Program-made: the position numbers and the translations under genes
Assembly (NCBI GenBank): GCA_934448295.1
Contig: CAKSEY010000008.1
Coordinates: forward strand, 62,001 to 126,000
Reading direction: 5' to 3'
DNA length: 64,000 nt
From: an uncultured Oscillospiraceae bacterium
Lineage (GTDB): Bacteria; Bacillota; Clostridia; Oscillospirales; Ruminococcaceae
Shown here: piece by piece, positions 34,971-44,685 of the stretch
Position numbering within the stretch: position 1 is the stretch's first letter
How the letters are laid out: each line of letters starts with the position of its first letter
Notes under the pieces: generated by a model
The model's database searches: none
Told to the model about the DNA's origin: nothing
The model's input: only the letters and a program-made list of their open reading frames with translations

Positions 34971-35663
34971 TTATTCAGTAACAGGCTTTCCCTCGCGCGC
35001 CAGTCTCTCGCGTTCCGCCTGAGGCAGCCTGAGATAGCTCGGCATGAGCGCCGCCGGGGCGATAAGCTCCCTGCCCTGCGCCGCAAGGCAAACCCCGCTG
35101 CCGCGCTGGAATCTCAGCGGATAGGGCGCAAGCTCGTACTTTCCCTCCGTGGACTTATGCGCGAGCTCCGCGCCGTCACCCGCGAGAATTATCCTGCCGG
35201 ACATGGCTTCAAGCTCCTTTGCAAGCTCCTCCAGACGGATCGCGCGGTCGGCGCACAGGCGGGTGATAACTCCGCCCTCGCTGCGGAAAACGGCATTGTA
35301 GACTTGCCCGCAGCGCGCGTCCATGCAGCAGACTATCGTGCCGTCAATTCCCGGGAAGTTGTATGCGATAGCCTCCAGCGAGGAAACGGGAACGCACTTC
35401 TTCCCCGCCCCGTAGCACATTCCCTTGACGGTGGAAACGCCTATGCGAAGCCCGGTGAACGATCCCGGCCCCACTGTCACCGCCGCCGCGTCAAGGTCGG
35501 AGATGGTAACTCCCGCGCACTTCATCATGCTCTCTATCATCGGGAGAAGCGTCTGGGAATGCGTGTGCTTCGTGTTCAGAAACTGCTCTGCGATTATCCT
35601 GCCGGAATCGTCCATCAGCGCGCAGCCTGCGCTTATCGCGGAGCTGTCTATGCCTAAAATCAT
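34971..35663 (-). CDS. tsaB: tRNA threonylcarbamoyladenosine synthesis protein TsaB
   Basis: Non-catalytic partner of TsaD in making t6A37 on ANN-decoding tRNAs. The 230-residue ASKHA-fold protein starts MILGIDSSAISAGCALMDDS and has HSQTLLPMIESM and the VGPGSFTGLRIGV signature. It lacks a fused acetyltransferase. It lies 20 nt after tsaE in the same operon. TsaD and TsaC are not in the window. Confidence 0.94.
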   Translation of the reverse strand: MILGIDSSAISAGCALMDDSGRIIAEQFLNTKHTHSQTLLPMIESMMKCAGVTISDLDAAAVTVGPGSFTGLRIGVSTVKGMCYGAGKKCVPVSSLEAIAYNFPGIDGTIVCCMDARCGQVYNAVFRSEGGVITRLCADRAIRLEELAKELEAMSGRIILAGDGAELAHKSTEGKYELAPYPLRFQRGSGVCLAAQGRELIAPAALMPSYLRLPQAERERLAREGKPVTE

Positions 35664-35683
35664 GTTATCACTCCCTCAGCGTA

Positions 35684-36337
35684 TCACAGATACGTCTTGT
35701 TTTCAAGCTCATTCCAGTAGGGCTTCATGCCGCGGATTTCCATATAGTGCGTAAACGTGTCCGCGTTTTCTGCGGAAATGCGCGGCTCCGTCCACAGCGC
35801 GCCGCAGCCCTCGCAGATACGCACGGTTTCCCCGGTCTGCCTTACGGCGGCGCGGGAGACCTCGTTACTGCCGCACAGCGGGCAGACGATATGTCCGCTG
35901 ACCTTTATGCGCCGCTCGTCCCCGCCGGATTTCTCAATGCGGATCTTCAGTATAGTGCGGGCGCTGTCGCCGGAAAGCTCCCGCTCCAGCCCCTCGATGT
36001 TCTCGCTCCATTCCGCCGCAATTATTCCGCCCCGATCGAGGTAATCAAGGAACCCGATAGCGTACAGGTCGTCATAGCTGTCTATGCGGTAGAGGTCAAA
36101 GTGGAACAGCGGCAGTCTGCCCTCGGTGTACTCGTTCACCAGCGCAAAAGTCGGGCTGGTCACCGGGTCGGTTATGCCGAGAGCCGCGGCAAGTCCCTTG
36201 GTAAAAGTGGTCTTGCCGGCGCCCATGTCCCCCTCGTAGAGGATAATATCCCCCGCCCGGAGCTGCGTCGCTATCTCGGCGGCGATTCGCGCGGTGTCCT
36301 CCGGGCTGTTCGAGGTGTACTCAACGTATTCTTCCAT
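35684..36337 (-). CDS. tsaE: TsaE ATPase fused to a C-terminal zinc-ribbon-like domain
   Basis: TsaE is the ATPase of the TsaBDE complex in t6A synthesis. Residues 1-147 are a complete TsaE: Walker A GDMGAGKTTFTKG (36-48), TSPTFALVNEY (60-70), HFDLYRIDS and AAEWSENI. Standard TsaE stops at about 150 residues. Here a further 70 residues contain CPLC (152-155) and CEGC (175-178), a likely four-Cys zinc ribbon, then an aromatic C-terminal tail. The reading frame is continuous, so it is a true fusion in this sequence. Its ATG overlaps the fhs stop (TGATG). Confidence 0.92.
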   Translation of the reverse strand: MEEYVEYTSNSPEDTARIAAEIATQLRAGDIILYEGDMGAGKTTFTKGLAAALGITDPVTSPTFALVNEYTEGRLPLFHFDLYRIDSYDDLYAIGFLDYLDRGGIIAAEWSENIEGLERELSGDSARTILKIRIEKSGGDERRIKVSGHIVCPLCGSNEVSRAAVRQTGETVRICEGCGALWTEPRISAENADTFTHYMEIRGMKPYWNELENKTYL

Positions 36338-38007
36338 CAGAACAGACCCGTGATCCTTCCGTCCGTGTCAACGTCGATGTTGTCGGCGGCGGGAACCTTC
36401 GGCAGACCCGGCATTACCATCACGTCGCCGGTGTAGACTACCACGAATCCCGCGCCTGCGGAAGCCCTTACATCGCTGACGGTTATCCTGAAATGCTCCG
36501 GCTTGCCGAGCTTCGCGGGGTCGTCAGAGAGGGAGTACTGCGTTTTTGCAACGCACACCGGAACTCTGTCCAGACCGAGAGCCTCTATCTCCTTGAGCGC
36601 CTTTGCCGCCTTTGGAGCGAAGTCCACGCCGTCCGCGCGGTATATCTCCCTTGCAATGATATCCAGCTTTTCCTTAACGGTGAGCTTCTCGTCATAGAGC
36701 GGCTTGTACTCGCTCTTTGTGCTCTCGATGGTCTCGACCACTGCGTTGGCAAGCTCGATCCCGCCCTCGCCGCCTTTGAGGAACACATCCGAGAAAGCGA
36801 CCTTTGCGCCGTGCTTCTCGCAGTAATCCCTGACTACGGCAATTTCAGCTTCCGTATCGGTGTAGAAGTGGTTGATGGCAACCACCACCGGAACGCCGAA
36901 CTTTTTAAGGTTCTCAATGTGCACGCCGAGGTTCACGATACCCTTTTCGAGGGCTTCAACGTTCTCCTTAGTGAGGTCGGGCTTTGCAACGCCGCCGTTG
37001 TACTTCAGCGCACGGATAGTCGCCACAAGCACGGTGCAGTCGGGCTTTAAGCCTGCGAAACGGCACTTGATGTCGAAGAACTTCTCCGCGCCGAGGTCGG
37101 AGCCGAAGCCAGCCTCGGTGATGGTGTAGTCGCTGAGCTTCATTGCAAGCTTTGTCGCCCTCACGGAGTTGCAGCCGTGGGCGATATTCGCGAAGGGACC
37201 GCCGTGGATAAGCGCGGGGTTGCCCTCGAGGGTCTGCACGAGGTTCGGGTTGATGGCGTCTTTGAGAAGCGCGGTCATAGCGCCCACAGCGTGGAGGTCG
37301 CGCGCGAACACCGGTTCGCCGGAATAGGTGTAGGCAACCAGAATATTGCCAAGGCGCTCCTTCAGATCCTCCAGGTCAGCCGCCAGGCAGAGGATAGCCA
37401 TTATCTCGCTGGCAACGGTAATCTGGAAGTGATCCTCCCGGGGGATTCCGTTGACCTTTCCGCCCATGCCGATAACGCAGTTGCGCAGGGCTCTGTCGTT
37501 CATGTCCAGGACGCGCTTGAACAGTATCCTGCGGACGTCTATCCCCAGCGCATTCCCCTGCTGGATATGGTTGTCCATCAGCGCCGCAAGCAGGTTGTTA
37601 GCCGCCGTTATCGCGTGCATATCCCCGGTGAAGTGCAGGTTGATGTCCTCCATGGGGACAACCTGGGAGTAACCGCCGCCTGCCGCGCCGCCCTTGATCC
37701 CGAATACCGGACCGAGAGACGGCTCGCGAAGTGCGAGAATCGCCTTTCTGCCGGTTCTGTTCATCGCCTCGCAGAGACCTACGGATGTGGTGGTCTTGCC
37801 CTCGCCCGCGGGGGTGGGGTTGATGGCGGTCACGAGTATCAGCTTTCCGTCCGGCTTGTCCGCAAGCCTGTTGAACAGCTTCTGGGAGAGCTTCGCCTTG
37901 TAGTGTCCGTAAGGCTCCAGCTCTTCTTCCTCAATACCGAGATTTGCTGCGATCTCAGTTATTTTCTTCATCTTTGCCTGCTGTGCTATTTCAATATCTG
38001 TAAGCAT
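36337..38007 (-). CDS. fhs: Formate--tetrahydrofolate ligase
   Basis: Makes 10-formyl-tetrahydrofolate from formate and ATP, feeding purine synthesis, fMet-tRNA and the methyl branch. The 556-residue protein has the P-loop PTPAGEGKTTTSVGL near 66 and the family segments EPSLGPVFGIKGGAAGGGYSQ-type and VTVR-like regions; the length is normal. It sits 16 nt after parC. It is functionally related to metF at 45 kb and to fmt at 1 kb, though not clustered with them. Confidence 0.97.
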   Translation of the reverse strand: MLTDIEIAQQAKMKKITEIAANLGIEEEELEPYGHYKAKLSQKLFNRLADKPDGKLILVTAINPTPAGEGKTTTSVGLCEAMNRTGRKAILALREPSLGPVFGIKGGAAGGGYSQVVPMEDINLHFTGDMHAITAANNLLAALMDNHIQQGNALGIDVRRILFKRVLDMNDRALRNCVIGMGGKVNGIPREDHFQITVASEIMAILCLAADLEDLKERLGNILVAYTYSGEPVFARDLHAVGAMTALLKDAINPNLVQTLEGNPALIHGGPFANIAHGCNSVRATKLAMKLSDYTITEAGFGSDLGAEKFFDIKCRFAGLKPDCTVLVATIRALKYNGGVAKPDLTKENVEALEKGIVNLGVHIENLKKFGVPVVVAINHFYTDTEAEIAVVRDYCEKHGAKVAFSDVFLKGGEGGIELANAVVETIESTKSEYKPLYDEKLTVKEKLDIIAREIYRADGVDFAPKAAKALKEIEALGLDRVPVCVAKTQYSLSDDPAKLGKPEHFRITVSDVRASAGAGFVVVYTGDVMVMPGLPKVPAADNIDVDTDGRITGLF

Positions 38008-38023
38008 TTTATGTCCTCCAATA

Positions 38024-40258
38024 TCACATCAGCGTAAGCTGATCAATGTCCTCGTCTGTCGCCGTTCCTGCGGAGGGAATGGTCTTTATGCGCAGCGCTT
38101 CGATATCCTTTACGCCGCTGCTTTCCGCCGGGTATGCCCCGGAAAGCTCCGCCTTTGTAAGCCGCATTACCTGCACGCCCTGAGTGTCGCGCGCAGCCTT
38201 TGGCAGCACCAGCGCGGTATTGAACACCAGCGCCTTTCCCGCCGTGGATTTCAGCACGAAATCCGCCTCGCCCTTTATCAGGAACATTCCCACAAGCTCC
38301 GACAGGTCGGAGTAGGCTCCGGAGAGCTTGCGGCGCTTCGTCTTGGTCTCATAGCTTGAAAGCGGCACCTTCGCGCACTTTCCGTTGCGGAAGAACATCA
38401 CCAGCGTTTCGCTGTAATCCTCCGTCACCGCAAGGAAGCGTATGCTCTCGCCGTCGTCGAAGCCGAGCTTCGCCGGGATATAATCGCCCATGGCGCTCGC
38501 CTTGGTCTCGTCGAAATCGGCGCAGCGCGTCTTATAGACCTGCTGTTTGTCCGTGAAGAACAGCAGCTCCGCGTTTCCGCCGACCTCCCGGGCGAGGATC
38601 ACCTCGTCGTTCTCTTTCAGCTTGTGCTGGCTGCTCATGCGCAGCGACTGCGGCGTTATCTTCTTGAAATATCCCTCGCGGGTCAGGAAGATGTTCACCG
38701 GACCGAGCTTCACCGGCTCCTCCGCAATATCTGCCGACTCCTCCACATCGTAAAGGAACATCGTACGGCGCGGCTGTCCGTATTTCTTAGAGATGTCACG
38801 CAGCTCGTCTATTATCAGCTTGTTGACGCGCTTTTCATTACCGAGGATATCCTCCATGTCCGCGATCTCCTTTTCGAGGTCTGCGGTCTCCTGCGTGCGT
38901 TTGAGGATATATTCCCGGTTGATGTGGCGCAGCTTTATTTCCGCGACATACTCCGCCTGAACCTCGTCTATCCCGAAGCCTATCATCAGGTTAGGCACTA
39001 CCTCGGCTTCCTCGTCGGTCTCGCGGATAAGCTTTATCGCGTAATCGATGTCGAGCAGTATCTTTTTCAGACCGTTCAGCAGGTGGAGCTTCTCTTTCTT
39101 CTTTTTCAGGTCGAAAGCCACCCGGCGCTTTACGCAGCCCCGCCGGAATATCGTCCACTCGTTCAGTATCTCGTACACGCCCATTACGCGCGGGCTTCCG
39201 TTTATCAGCACGTTGAAGTTGCAGTTGAAGTTATCCTGGAGCGGCGTGAGCCTGAACAGCTTGTTCATCACCGCGTCAGGGTCCTGACCCTTTTTCAGGT
39301 CGAACGCAAGCCGCAGACCGGAAAGGTCTGTCTCGTCCCGGACGTCGGATATTTCTTTCAGCTTTCCGTCCTTTACCAGCTCCACCACCTTGTCGATTAT
39401 CGCCTCGATAGTGGTGGTCGGCGGTATCTGCGTTACCTCGATACAGCGGGAATCCGGGTCGTAGTTATACACCGCCCTGACCTTTACAGCGCCCAGTCCC
39501 GTACGGTATATCTTGTTCATCTCGGTCTCGTCATAGACGATATAGCCGCCGCCGGGGAAATCCGGGCCTTTCAGCGTGGAAAGCGCGTCGTGCTCCGGAT
39601 CCTTCATCAGGGCAATGGTCGTATCGCATATCTCGCTGAGGTTGAACGAGCAGATATTGCTTGCCATGGACACCGCAAGTCCGAAGTTGTTGTTGACCAG
39701 CACCGCCGGGTATCTCACCGGGAAAAGGCTCGGCTCCAGCATGGTGTTGTCGTAGTTCGGCACCATGTCCACCGCGTCCTTGTCTATCTCGGCGAACAGC
39801 TCGCCGCTTATCGGCTCCAGCTTCGCCTCGGTATATCGGGAAGCCGCATACGCCATGTCCCGGGAATACGCCTTGCCGAAGTTGCCCTTGCTGTCAACGT
39901 AGGGGTGCAGAAGCGCCTCGTTTCCCCGGGCGAGTCTTACCATGGTTTCGTAGATCGCCGCGTCGCCATGGGGGTTCAGCCGCATGGTCTGACCCACGAT
40001 ATTCGCTGATTTGGTGCGGTTTCCGGTCAGCAGACCCATCTTGTACATGGTGTACAGCAGCTTCCGGTGGGAGGGCTTGAAGCCGTCTATCTCCGGGAGC
40101 GCACGGCTGACTATAACGCTCATTGCATAGGGCATATAGTTCTCTTCCAGCGTGCTGACTATATCCTTCTGCTCAACTATGCCGCTGCCCTCGATATACG
40201 CTCCCGACATTGAGGAGCTGAAGCGCTTCGGCTGCTTTTTTGGAGTGTTTTTCTTCAA
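38024..40258 (-). CDS. parC: Type II topoisomerase subunit A, ParC-like
   Basis: DNA breakage-reunion subunit of topoisomerase IV (or a second gyrase-like enzyme). The 744-residue protein has the catalytic Tyr in AASRYTEAKL, the QRDR-type region (ALPEIDGFKPSHRKLLYTM), a winged helix and a coiled-coil gate; the C-terminal part is short for a full gyrase beta-pinwheel and I see no GyrA box. It starts with a TTG at 40258, with AGAGGA upstream. It follows parE by 44 nt. ParC is favoured over GyrA by length and the missing GyrA box. Confidence 0.87.
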   Translation of the reverse strand: MKKNTPKKQPKRFSSSMSGAYIEGSGIVEQKDIVSTLEENYMPYAMSVIVSRALPEIDGFKPSHRKLLYTMYKMGLLTGNRTKSANIVGQTMRLNPHGDAAIYETMVRLARGNEALLHPYVDSKGNFGKAYSRDMAYAASRYTEAKLEPISGELFAEIDKDAVDMVPNYDNTMLEPSLFPVRYPAVLVNNNFGLAVSMASNICSFNLSEICDTTIALMKDPEHDALSTLKGPDFPGGGYIVYDETEMNKIYRTGLGAVKVRAVYNYDPDSRCIEVTQIPPTTTIEAIIDKVVELVKDGKLKEISDVRDETDLSGLRLAFDLKKGQDPDAVMNKLFRLTPLQDNFNCNFNVLINGSPRVMGVYEILNEWTIFRRGCVKRRVAFDLKKKKEKLHLLNGLKKILLDIDYAIKLIRETDEEAEVVPNLMIGFGIDEVQAEYVAEIKLRHINREYILKRTQETADLEKEIADMEDILGNEKRVNKLIIDELRDISKKYGQPRRTMFLYDVEESADIAEEPVKLGPVNIFLTREGYFKKITPQSLRMSSQHKLKENDEVILAREVGGNAELLFFTDKQQVYKTRCADFDETKASAMGDYIPAKLGFDDGESIRFLAVTEDYSETLVMFFRNGKCAKVPLSSYETKTKRRKLSGAYSDLSELVGMFLIKGEADFVLKSTAGKALVFNTALVLPKAARDTQGVQVMRLTKAELSGAYPAESSGVKDIEALRIKTIPSAGTATDEDIDQLTLM

Positions 40259-40302
40259 TTCAATACTTCCTCTGTTTTGTATTTTAAGGAATAGATTCCG
40301 GC

Positions 40303-42288
40303 TCAGCTTATATCCGCTGCGGCAAGGTACTTACTTCCGTTTTCCTTGATGAAGCGCTTGCGCCCCTCCAGATTGTTGCCCAAGAGCACGTCGAACATCT
40401 CGCGGGTCGCTTCCACGTCCGTGGGATTCACCTTTATCAGACGGCGCGTCTCCGGGTTCATGGTGGTGAGGCTCATCATGTCGGGGTCGTTCTCGCCGAG
40501 ACCTTTGCTTCGCTGAATGGTGTACTTGTTCTCGCCTATCATGCCGAGTATCTTGGTTTTCTCCGGCTCGGTGTAGGCAAAGTAGGTGCGCTCCTTGGTG
40601 GTTATCTCGTACAGCGGGGATTCCGCGATGTAGACGTAGCCCTTTTCGATAAGCGTGGGGCACAGCTCCTGTATCATCGTAAGGATAAGCGTGCGTATCT
40701 GGAATCCGTCCTCGTCGGCATCGGTGCATATAACGATCTTGTTCCAGCGGAGATTTTCCAGGTTGAATGTTGAAAGCTGCTTGTTCGCCTTGGTCTTTAC
40801 CTCCACGCCGCAGCCGAGCACCTTTATGAGATTCGTGATTATCTCGCTCTTGAATATCTTGTCGTAGCTTGCTTTCAGGCAGTTCAGTATCTTTCCGCGC
40901 ACCGGTATCACCGCCTGGAACTCCGCGTCCCGGGCGAGCTTTACGGAGCCCAGCGCCGAATCGCCCTCCACGATGTAGACCTCCCGGCGGGAAACGTCCT
41001 TGCTGCGGCAGTCCACGAATTTGTCTATGCGGTTGGTGAGGTCTATGCTGCCCGTCAGCTTCTGGAGCGTGCTCTGGCGCACCTTGTCGGCGTTCTCGCG
41101 GGAGCGCTTGTTTATCAGCACCTGCGTGCCTATCTTTACGGCTTCGTCCGGATTTTCAAGGAAGTAGACCTCGAGCTGGTGCTTCAGCCACTCGGTCATG
41201 GCTTCGGTGATGAACTCGTTGTTTATCGCCTTTTTCGTCTGGTTTTCGTAGCTCGCCTGGGTCGAAAAGTTGTTGGAAATGAACACGAGGCAGTCCTCGA
41301 CGTCCTCCCACTTTATGCTCTTTTCGCCCTTGTTGTACTTGTTCCCGTTTTTCAGGTAGCCGTCTATCTGCGAGAGAAACGCCTTCTGGAGCGCCTTCTG
41401 CGGGCTTCCGCCGTGCTCCAGCCAGCTTGAATTGTGGTAGTGCTCGATGAACTGCACTTCCTTGCTGAACGTGAACGCAACGTTCATTTTCAGCTTGTAT
41501 TCGTCCTTGTCCTCGCGGTCGCGGCCCTGACGTTCTGCAGTCCAGCACTGCGGAGTCGTCATGGATTTGTCGCCGACTACCTCCAGCAGATAGTCCTTGA
41601 TTCCGTTCTCGTAGCAGAATATCCGCTCGGTGAAGGTGCCGTCCTCGTGCTCGTCCTTTAAGACCAGCTCAACGCCGTCGTTGACTATCGCCTGCCTGCG
41701 CAGGATATCAGCGAGATAATCCGCGCCGATGTCGATATCCGTGAAAACCTCCAGATCGGGCTTCCAGGTGATTTTGGTTCCTGTGGAGCCGTCGCCGCGC
41801 GTTTTCTTGAAGCCGCGCTCGTCCGGGGTCACGTTGAAGCCCTTCTCAAAGCGCAGCGAGAAGTTCCACTGCCCCCGGCGGCTCTCTACCTCCATATATT
41901 CACTGGAGAACTGCGTTGCGCAGAGTCCCAGTCCGTTCAGACCCAGCGCGAACGAGTAGTTTCCGCCGGAATTGTTGTTGTACTTGCTGCCTGCGTACAG
42001 CGTGCAGAACGCAAGCTCCCAGTTGTACTTGTCCTCCGCCTTGTTGAAATCTATCGGGATACCGCGTCCGAAATCCTCTACGGTTATGGACTTATCCGCA
42101 TGCAGCGTGATGATTATCCGCTTGCCGTAGCCCTCGCGCGCCTCGTCTATTGAGTTCGAGATTATCTCGAAAACCGAGTGCCGGCAGCCGTCCACGCTGT
42201 CGGAGCCGAAAATTACCCCCGGGCGCAGGCGCACCTGGTCAGGGCCTTTCAGCGATACCAGATCATTGTAATTATTTTCCTTTGCCAT
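40303..42288 (-). CDS. parE: Type II topoisomerase subunit B, ParE-like
   Basis: ATPase subunit partner of the parC product. In 661 residues it has the GHKL ATP site (FEIISNSIDEAREGYG with the conserved Asn, then DFGRGIPID), the Toprim motif EGDSALGSVKLARD near 420 and metal-binding DADEDGFQIRTLIL, and RSKGLGENDP. Several positions are divergent from standard GyrB/ParE (for example ISNSIDE instead of VDNSIDE), so it belongs to an outlying clostridial branch. GGAGAGG precedes the ATG. First gene of parE-parC-fhs-tsaE-tsaB. Confidence 0.88.
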   Translation of the reverse strand: MAKENNYNDLVSLKGPDQVRLRPGVIFGSDSVDGCRHSVFEIISNSIDEAREGYGKRIIITLHADKSITVEDFGRGIPIDFNKAEDKYNWELAFCTLYAGSKYNNNSGGNYSFALGLNGLGLCATQFSSEYMEVESRRGQWNFSLRFEKGFNVTPDERGFKKTRGDGSTGTKITWKPDLEVFTDIDIGADYLADILRRQAIVNDGVELVLKDEHEDGTFTERIFCYENGIKDYLLEVVGDKSMTTPQCWTAERQGRDREDKDEYKLKMNVAFTFSKEVQFIEHYHNSSWLEHGGSPQKALQKAFLSQIDGYLKNGNKYNKGEKSIKWEDVEDCLVFISNNFSTQASYENQTKKAINNEFITEAMTEWLKHQLEVYFLENPDEAVKIGTQVLINKRSRENADKVRQSTLQKLTGSIDLTNRIDKFVDCRSKDVSRREVYIVEGDSALGSVKLARDAEFQAVIPVRGKILNCLKASYDKIFKSEIITNLIKVLGCGVEVKTKANKQLSTFNLENLRWNKIVICTDADEDGFQIRTLILTMIQELCPTLIEKGYVYIAESPLYEITTKERTYFAYTEPEKTKILGMIGENKYTIQRSKGLGENDPDMMSLTTMNPETRRLIKVNPTDVEATREMFDVLLGNNLEGRKRFIKENGSKYLAAADIS

Positions 42289-42351
42289 CTATGCCTCTCC
42301 TGTTTACCGCAGTTATGCTTTCAAAGAGCATAATACTGCATTATCTTTTTT

Positions 42352-42380
42352 AGTATATCACAATTCCTCGAAAAAAGCAA
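42352..42380 (-). promoter_or_regulatory. Promoter of the parE operon
   Basis: Minus-strand TTGCTT (42375-42380), 17-bp spacer, TATACT (42352-42357), about 65 nt before parE. Confidence 0.68.
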
Positions 42381-42519
42381 GTGGCAGAAGGGCTCAATTT
42401 ACGCGGCGCGGAAGATTACGGAAAAATACAGTTTGCTGCATATTTTTAGAGGATACTACCGCAAAAACCCATGTTCCGGCGCTTTTACGCAATAATTTGG
42501 TAGAATGATAAAAAAACTC

Positions 42520-42548
42520 TTGCATTAAATTACGAAAAGTGATATAAT
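42520..42548 (+). promoter_or_regulatory. Promoter of the PHP-to-metF operon
   Basis: TTGCAT (42520-42525), 17-bp spacer, TATAAT (42543-42548), 82 nt before the ATG. The 342-nt gap between parE and this operon otherwise holds only the divergent parE promoter. Confidence 0.75.
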
Positions 42549-42630
42549 ATTTAATAGCGTATGTGCGAAAAGCAAGTCAGAATGTCCACGACCCCGGTTT
42601 TCCGGCTTCATATACAGACGAGGTGACTTA

Positions 42631-43479
42631 ATGAAAGCAGATCTACATTGCCACACGACCATATCCGACGGCTCCCTTGGTATCTCCGATGTGATCCGTC
42701 AGGCGGACAGGAACGACGTCCGCTGCCTTGCCATTACCGACCACGACAGCCTTGCTTCGCTGTCGCGCTCAGCGGTGCTCGGAAAGCGGTATAACGTGAA
42801 CGTTATCCCCGCCGTGGAGTTCTCCGCGTTCGACGGCGAGCGCAAGAAGAAGGTACATATCCTGTGCTATATGCCCGCAAAGCCCGACCGTCTCGAGGGG
42901 CTGTGCCTGCGCACCTCCACCGGAAGAATGGAGCTTGGAAAGCGCATGGCGGTAAAGGTGCTGGATAAATACCCCATCACGCTGGAAAGTATCCTGCGCT
43001 ACTCTGCGGGGAGCAAGGCGATCTACAAGTGCCACATAATGCACGCGCTCATGGACTACGGCTATACCACCGAGCTTTACGGTGACGTGTACGAATCCAT
43101 CTTCGACGCAAAGGACGGCATTTGCGCACAGGAGGTCGCTTCCGAGGCGGATTTCTACCCGGACGTCCACTTTGTGACAACGCTGATACGCGCTTCCGGC
43201 GGTATCTCGGTGATGGCGCACCCGAAGGTCTACGACAGCACCGCCCTGCTTGAAGAGCTCGCCTCAAAGCACGAGATAGACGGCGTTGAGGTGTGGCACC
43301 AGAGCGCCGACCCGGACTACCAGAAGGAGCTGCTCGGGATCGCAGAGGCAAACGGCCTGCTGACCACCGGCGGCTCGGATTTCCACGGATTCTACAACCA
43401 CTACGCGATACAGATAGGCTCCAACCTCACGCCGGAGCCGGTTCTGAACAAAATCATCAGTCATAAGGGCAAAGCCTGA
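42631..43479 (+). CDS. PHP domain phosphoesterase (YciV/RNase AM type)
   Basis: A 282-residue metal-dependent phosphoesterase. The PHP motifs are complete: DLHCHTTISDGS (4-15), ITDHDS (near 38), a Glu in VIPAVEFSAF and the end GGSDFHG (near 251). Its closest named relatives degrade 3',5'-nucleoside bisphosphates or act as 5'-3' exoribonucleases; which holds here is not settled by sequence. It leads an operon with malic enzyme, TSCPD protein, metF and the B12 activation gene; no functional link is obvious. Confidence 0.88.
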   Translation: MKADLHCHTTISDGSLGISDVIRQADRNDVRCLAITDHDSLASLSRSAVLGKRYNVNVIPAVEFSAFDGERKKKVHILCYMPAKPDRLEGLCLRTSTGRMELGKRMAVKVLDKYPITLESILRYSAGSKAIYKCHIMHALMDYGYTTELYGDVYESIFDAKDGICAQEVASEADFYPDVHFVTTLIRASGGISVMAHPKVYDSTALLEELASKHEIDGVEVWHQSADPDYQKELLGIAEANGLLTTGGSDFHGFYNHYAIQIGSNLTPEPVLNKIISHKGKA

Positions 43480-43507
43480 AATAACACATACAAAGAAGGA
43501 CAAAAGC

Positions 43508-44671
43508 ATGGATATCAAAGAAAAAGCACTCCAGAAGCACTATGAATGGGGCGGCAAGCTCGAGGTGGTCTCCCGCGCGAAGATAGAGACCCGCGAGGAT
43601 CTGTCCCTCGCCTACACCCCCGGTGTTGCGCAGCCCTGCCTTGAAATCGCAAGAGACCCTGAGCTTTCCTACAAGCTCACCCGCCGCAGCAACCTGGTCG
43701 CAGTCATCACGGACGGCACCGCAGTCCTCGGGCTCGGCGACATCGGCGGCCTTGCAGGAATGCCCGTAATGGAGGGCAAGTGCTGTCTGTTCAAGGAATT
43801 CGGCGGCGTTGACGCGTTCCCTCTCTGCATAAAGAGCAAGGACCCGGACGAGATAGTGCGCACCATCGAGCTTATCTCCGACAGCTTCGGCGGGATAAAC
43901 CTTGAGGACATCTCCGCGCCCCGCTGCTTCGAGATAGAGGCAAAGCTGAAAGAAAAGCTGGATATCCCTGTTTTCCATGACGACCAGCACGGCACCGCGA
44001 TAGTTGTCGGCGCCGCTATGATAAACGCGATAAAGCTCGCCGGAAAGAAGCTTTCCGACATCACGGTGGTTATAAACGGCGCGGGCTCCGCAGGTATCGC
44101 CATAGGAAAGTTCCTGCTTAAGCTCGGCGTCGGCAACCTCATAATGGTCGACCTCTGCGGCATAATCAACCGCGACGGCCACTACGACAACCCCGCCCAC
44201 GCGGAGATAGCGAAGCTCACAAACAAGAACAACATCAAGGGAAATCTCGCGGACGCTCTCAGGGGCGCAGACGCTTTTGTCGGAGTTTCCAAGCCGAACC
44301 TCGTGACCCCCGAGATGGTGAAGTCCATGGCTGACAAGCCCGTGCTCTTCCCCATGGCAAACCCCGAGCCGGAGATCACCTACGACCTCGCAAAGCAGAG
44401 CGGCGCATATATCGTCGGCACCGGCAGAAGCGACTTCCCGAACCAGATAAACAACGTCCTGGTATTCCCGGGGATATTCAAGGGCGCGCTAAAGGTACGC
44501 GCAAAGGCTATCACCGAGGAAATGAAGCTCGCTGCCGCTTACGCTATCGCGGGTCTTGTGACGGACGACAAGCTGTCCACCGATTACATAATCCCGAGTG
44601 CGCTGGATAAATCCGTGGCACAGGCGGTGGCTGACGCGGTCGCTGACGAGTGGCTCAAGTCCGGTAACTGA
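43508..44671 (+). CDS. NAD(P)-dependent malic enzyme
   Basis: Oxidatively decarboxylates malate to pyruvate. The 387-residue short bacterial form has LAYTPGVAQPCLEIA near 31-45, DGTAVLGLGDIGG (near 65), PVFHDDQHGTA (metal and substrate, near 155) and the Rossmann NGAGSAGIAIGKF near 188. No fused phosphotransacetylase-like domain is present. Whether it prefers NAD or NADP is unclear. It may supply pyruvate or reducing power to the neighbouring one-carbon genes, but that is inference. Confidence 0.95.
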   Translation: MDIKEKALQKHYEWGGKLEVVSRAKIETREDLSLAYTPGVAQPCLEIARDPELSYKLTRRSNLVAVITDGTAVLGLGDIGGLAGMPVMEGKCCLFKEFGGVDAFPLCIKSKDPDEIVRTIELISDSFGGINLEDISAPRCFEIEAKLKEKLDIPVFHDDQHGTAIVVGAAMINAIKLAGKKLSDITVVINGAGSAGIAIGKFLLKLGVGNLIMVDLCGIINRDGHYDNPAHAEIAKLTNKNNIKGNLADALRGADAFVGVSKPNLVTPEMVKSMADKPVLFPMANPEPEITYDLAKQSGAYIVGTGRSDFPNQINNVLVFPGIFKGALKVRAKAITEEMKLAAAYAIAGLVTDDKLSTDYIIPSALDKSVAQAVADAVADEWLKSGN

Positions 44672-44685
44672 CAGGAGGTACAAAA

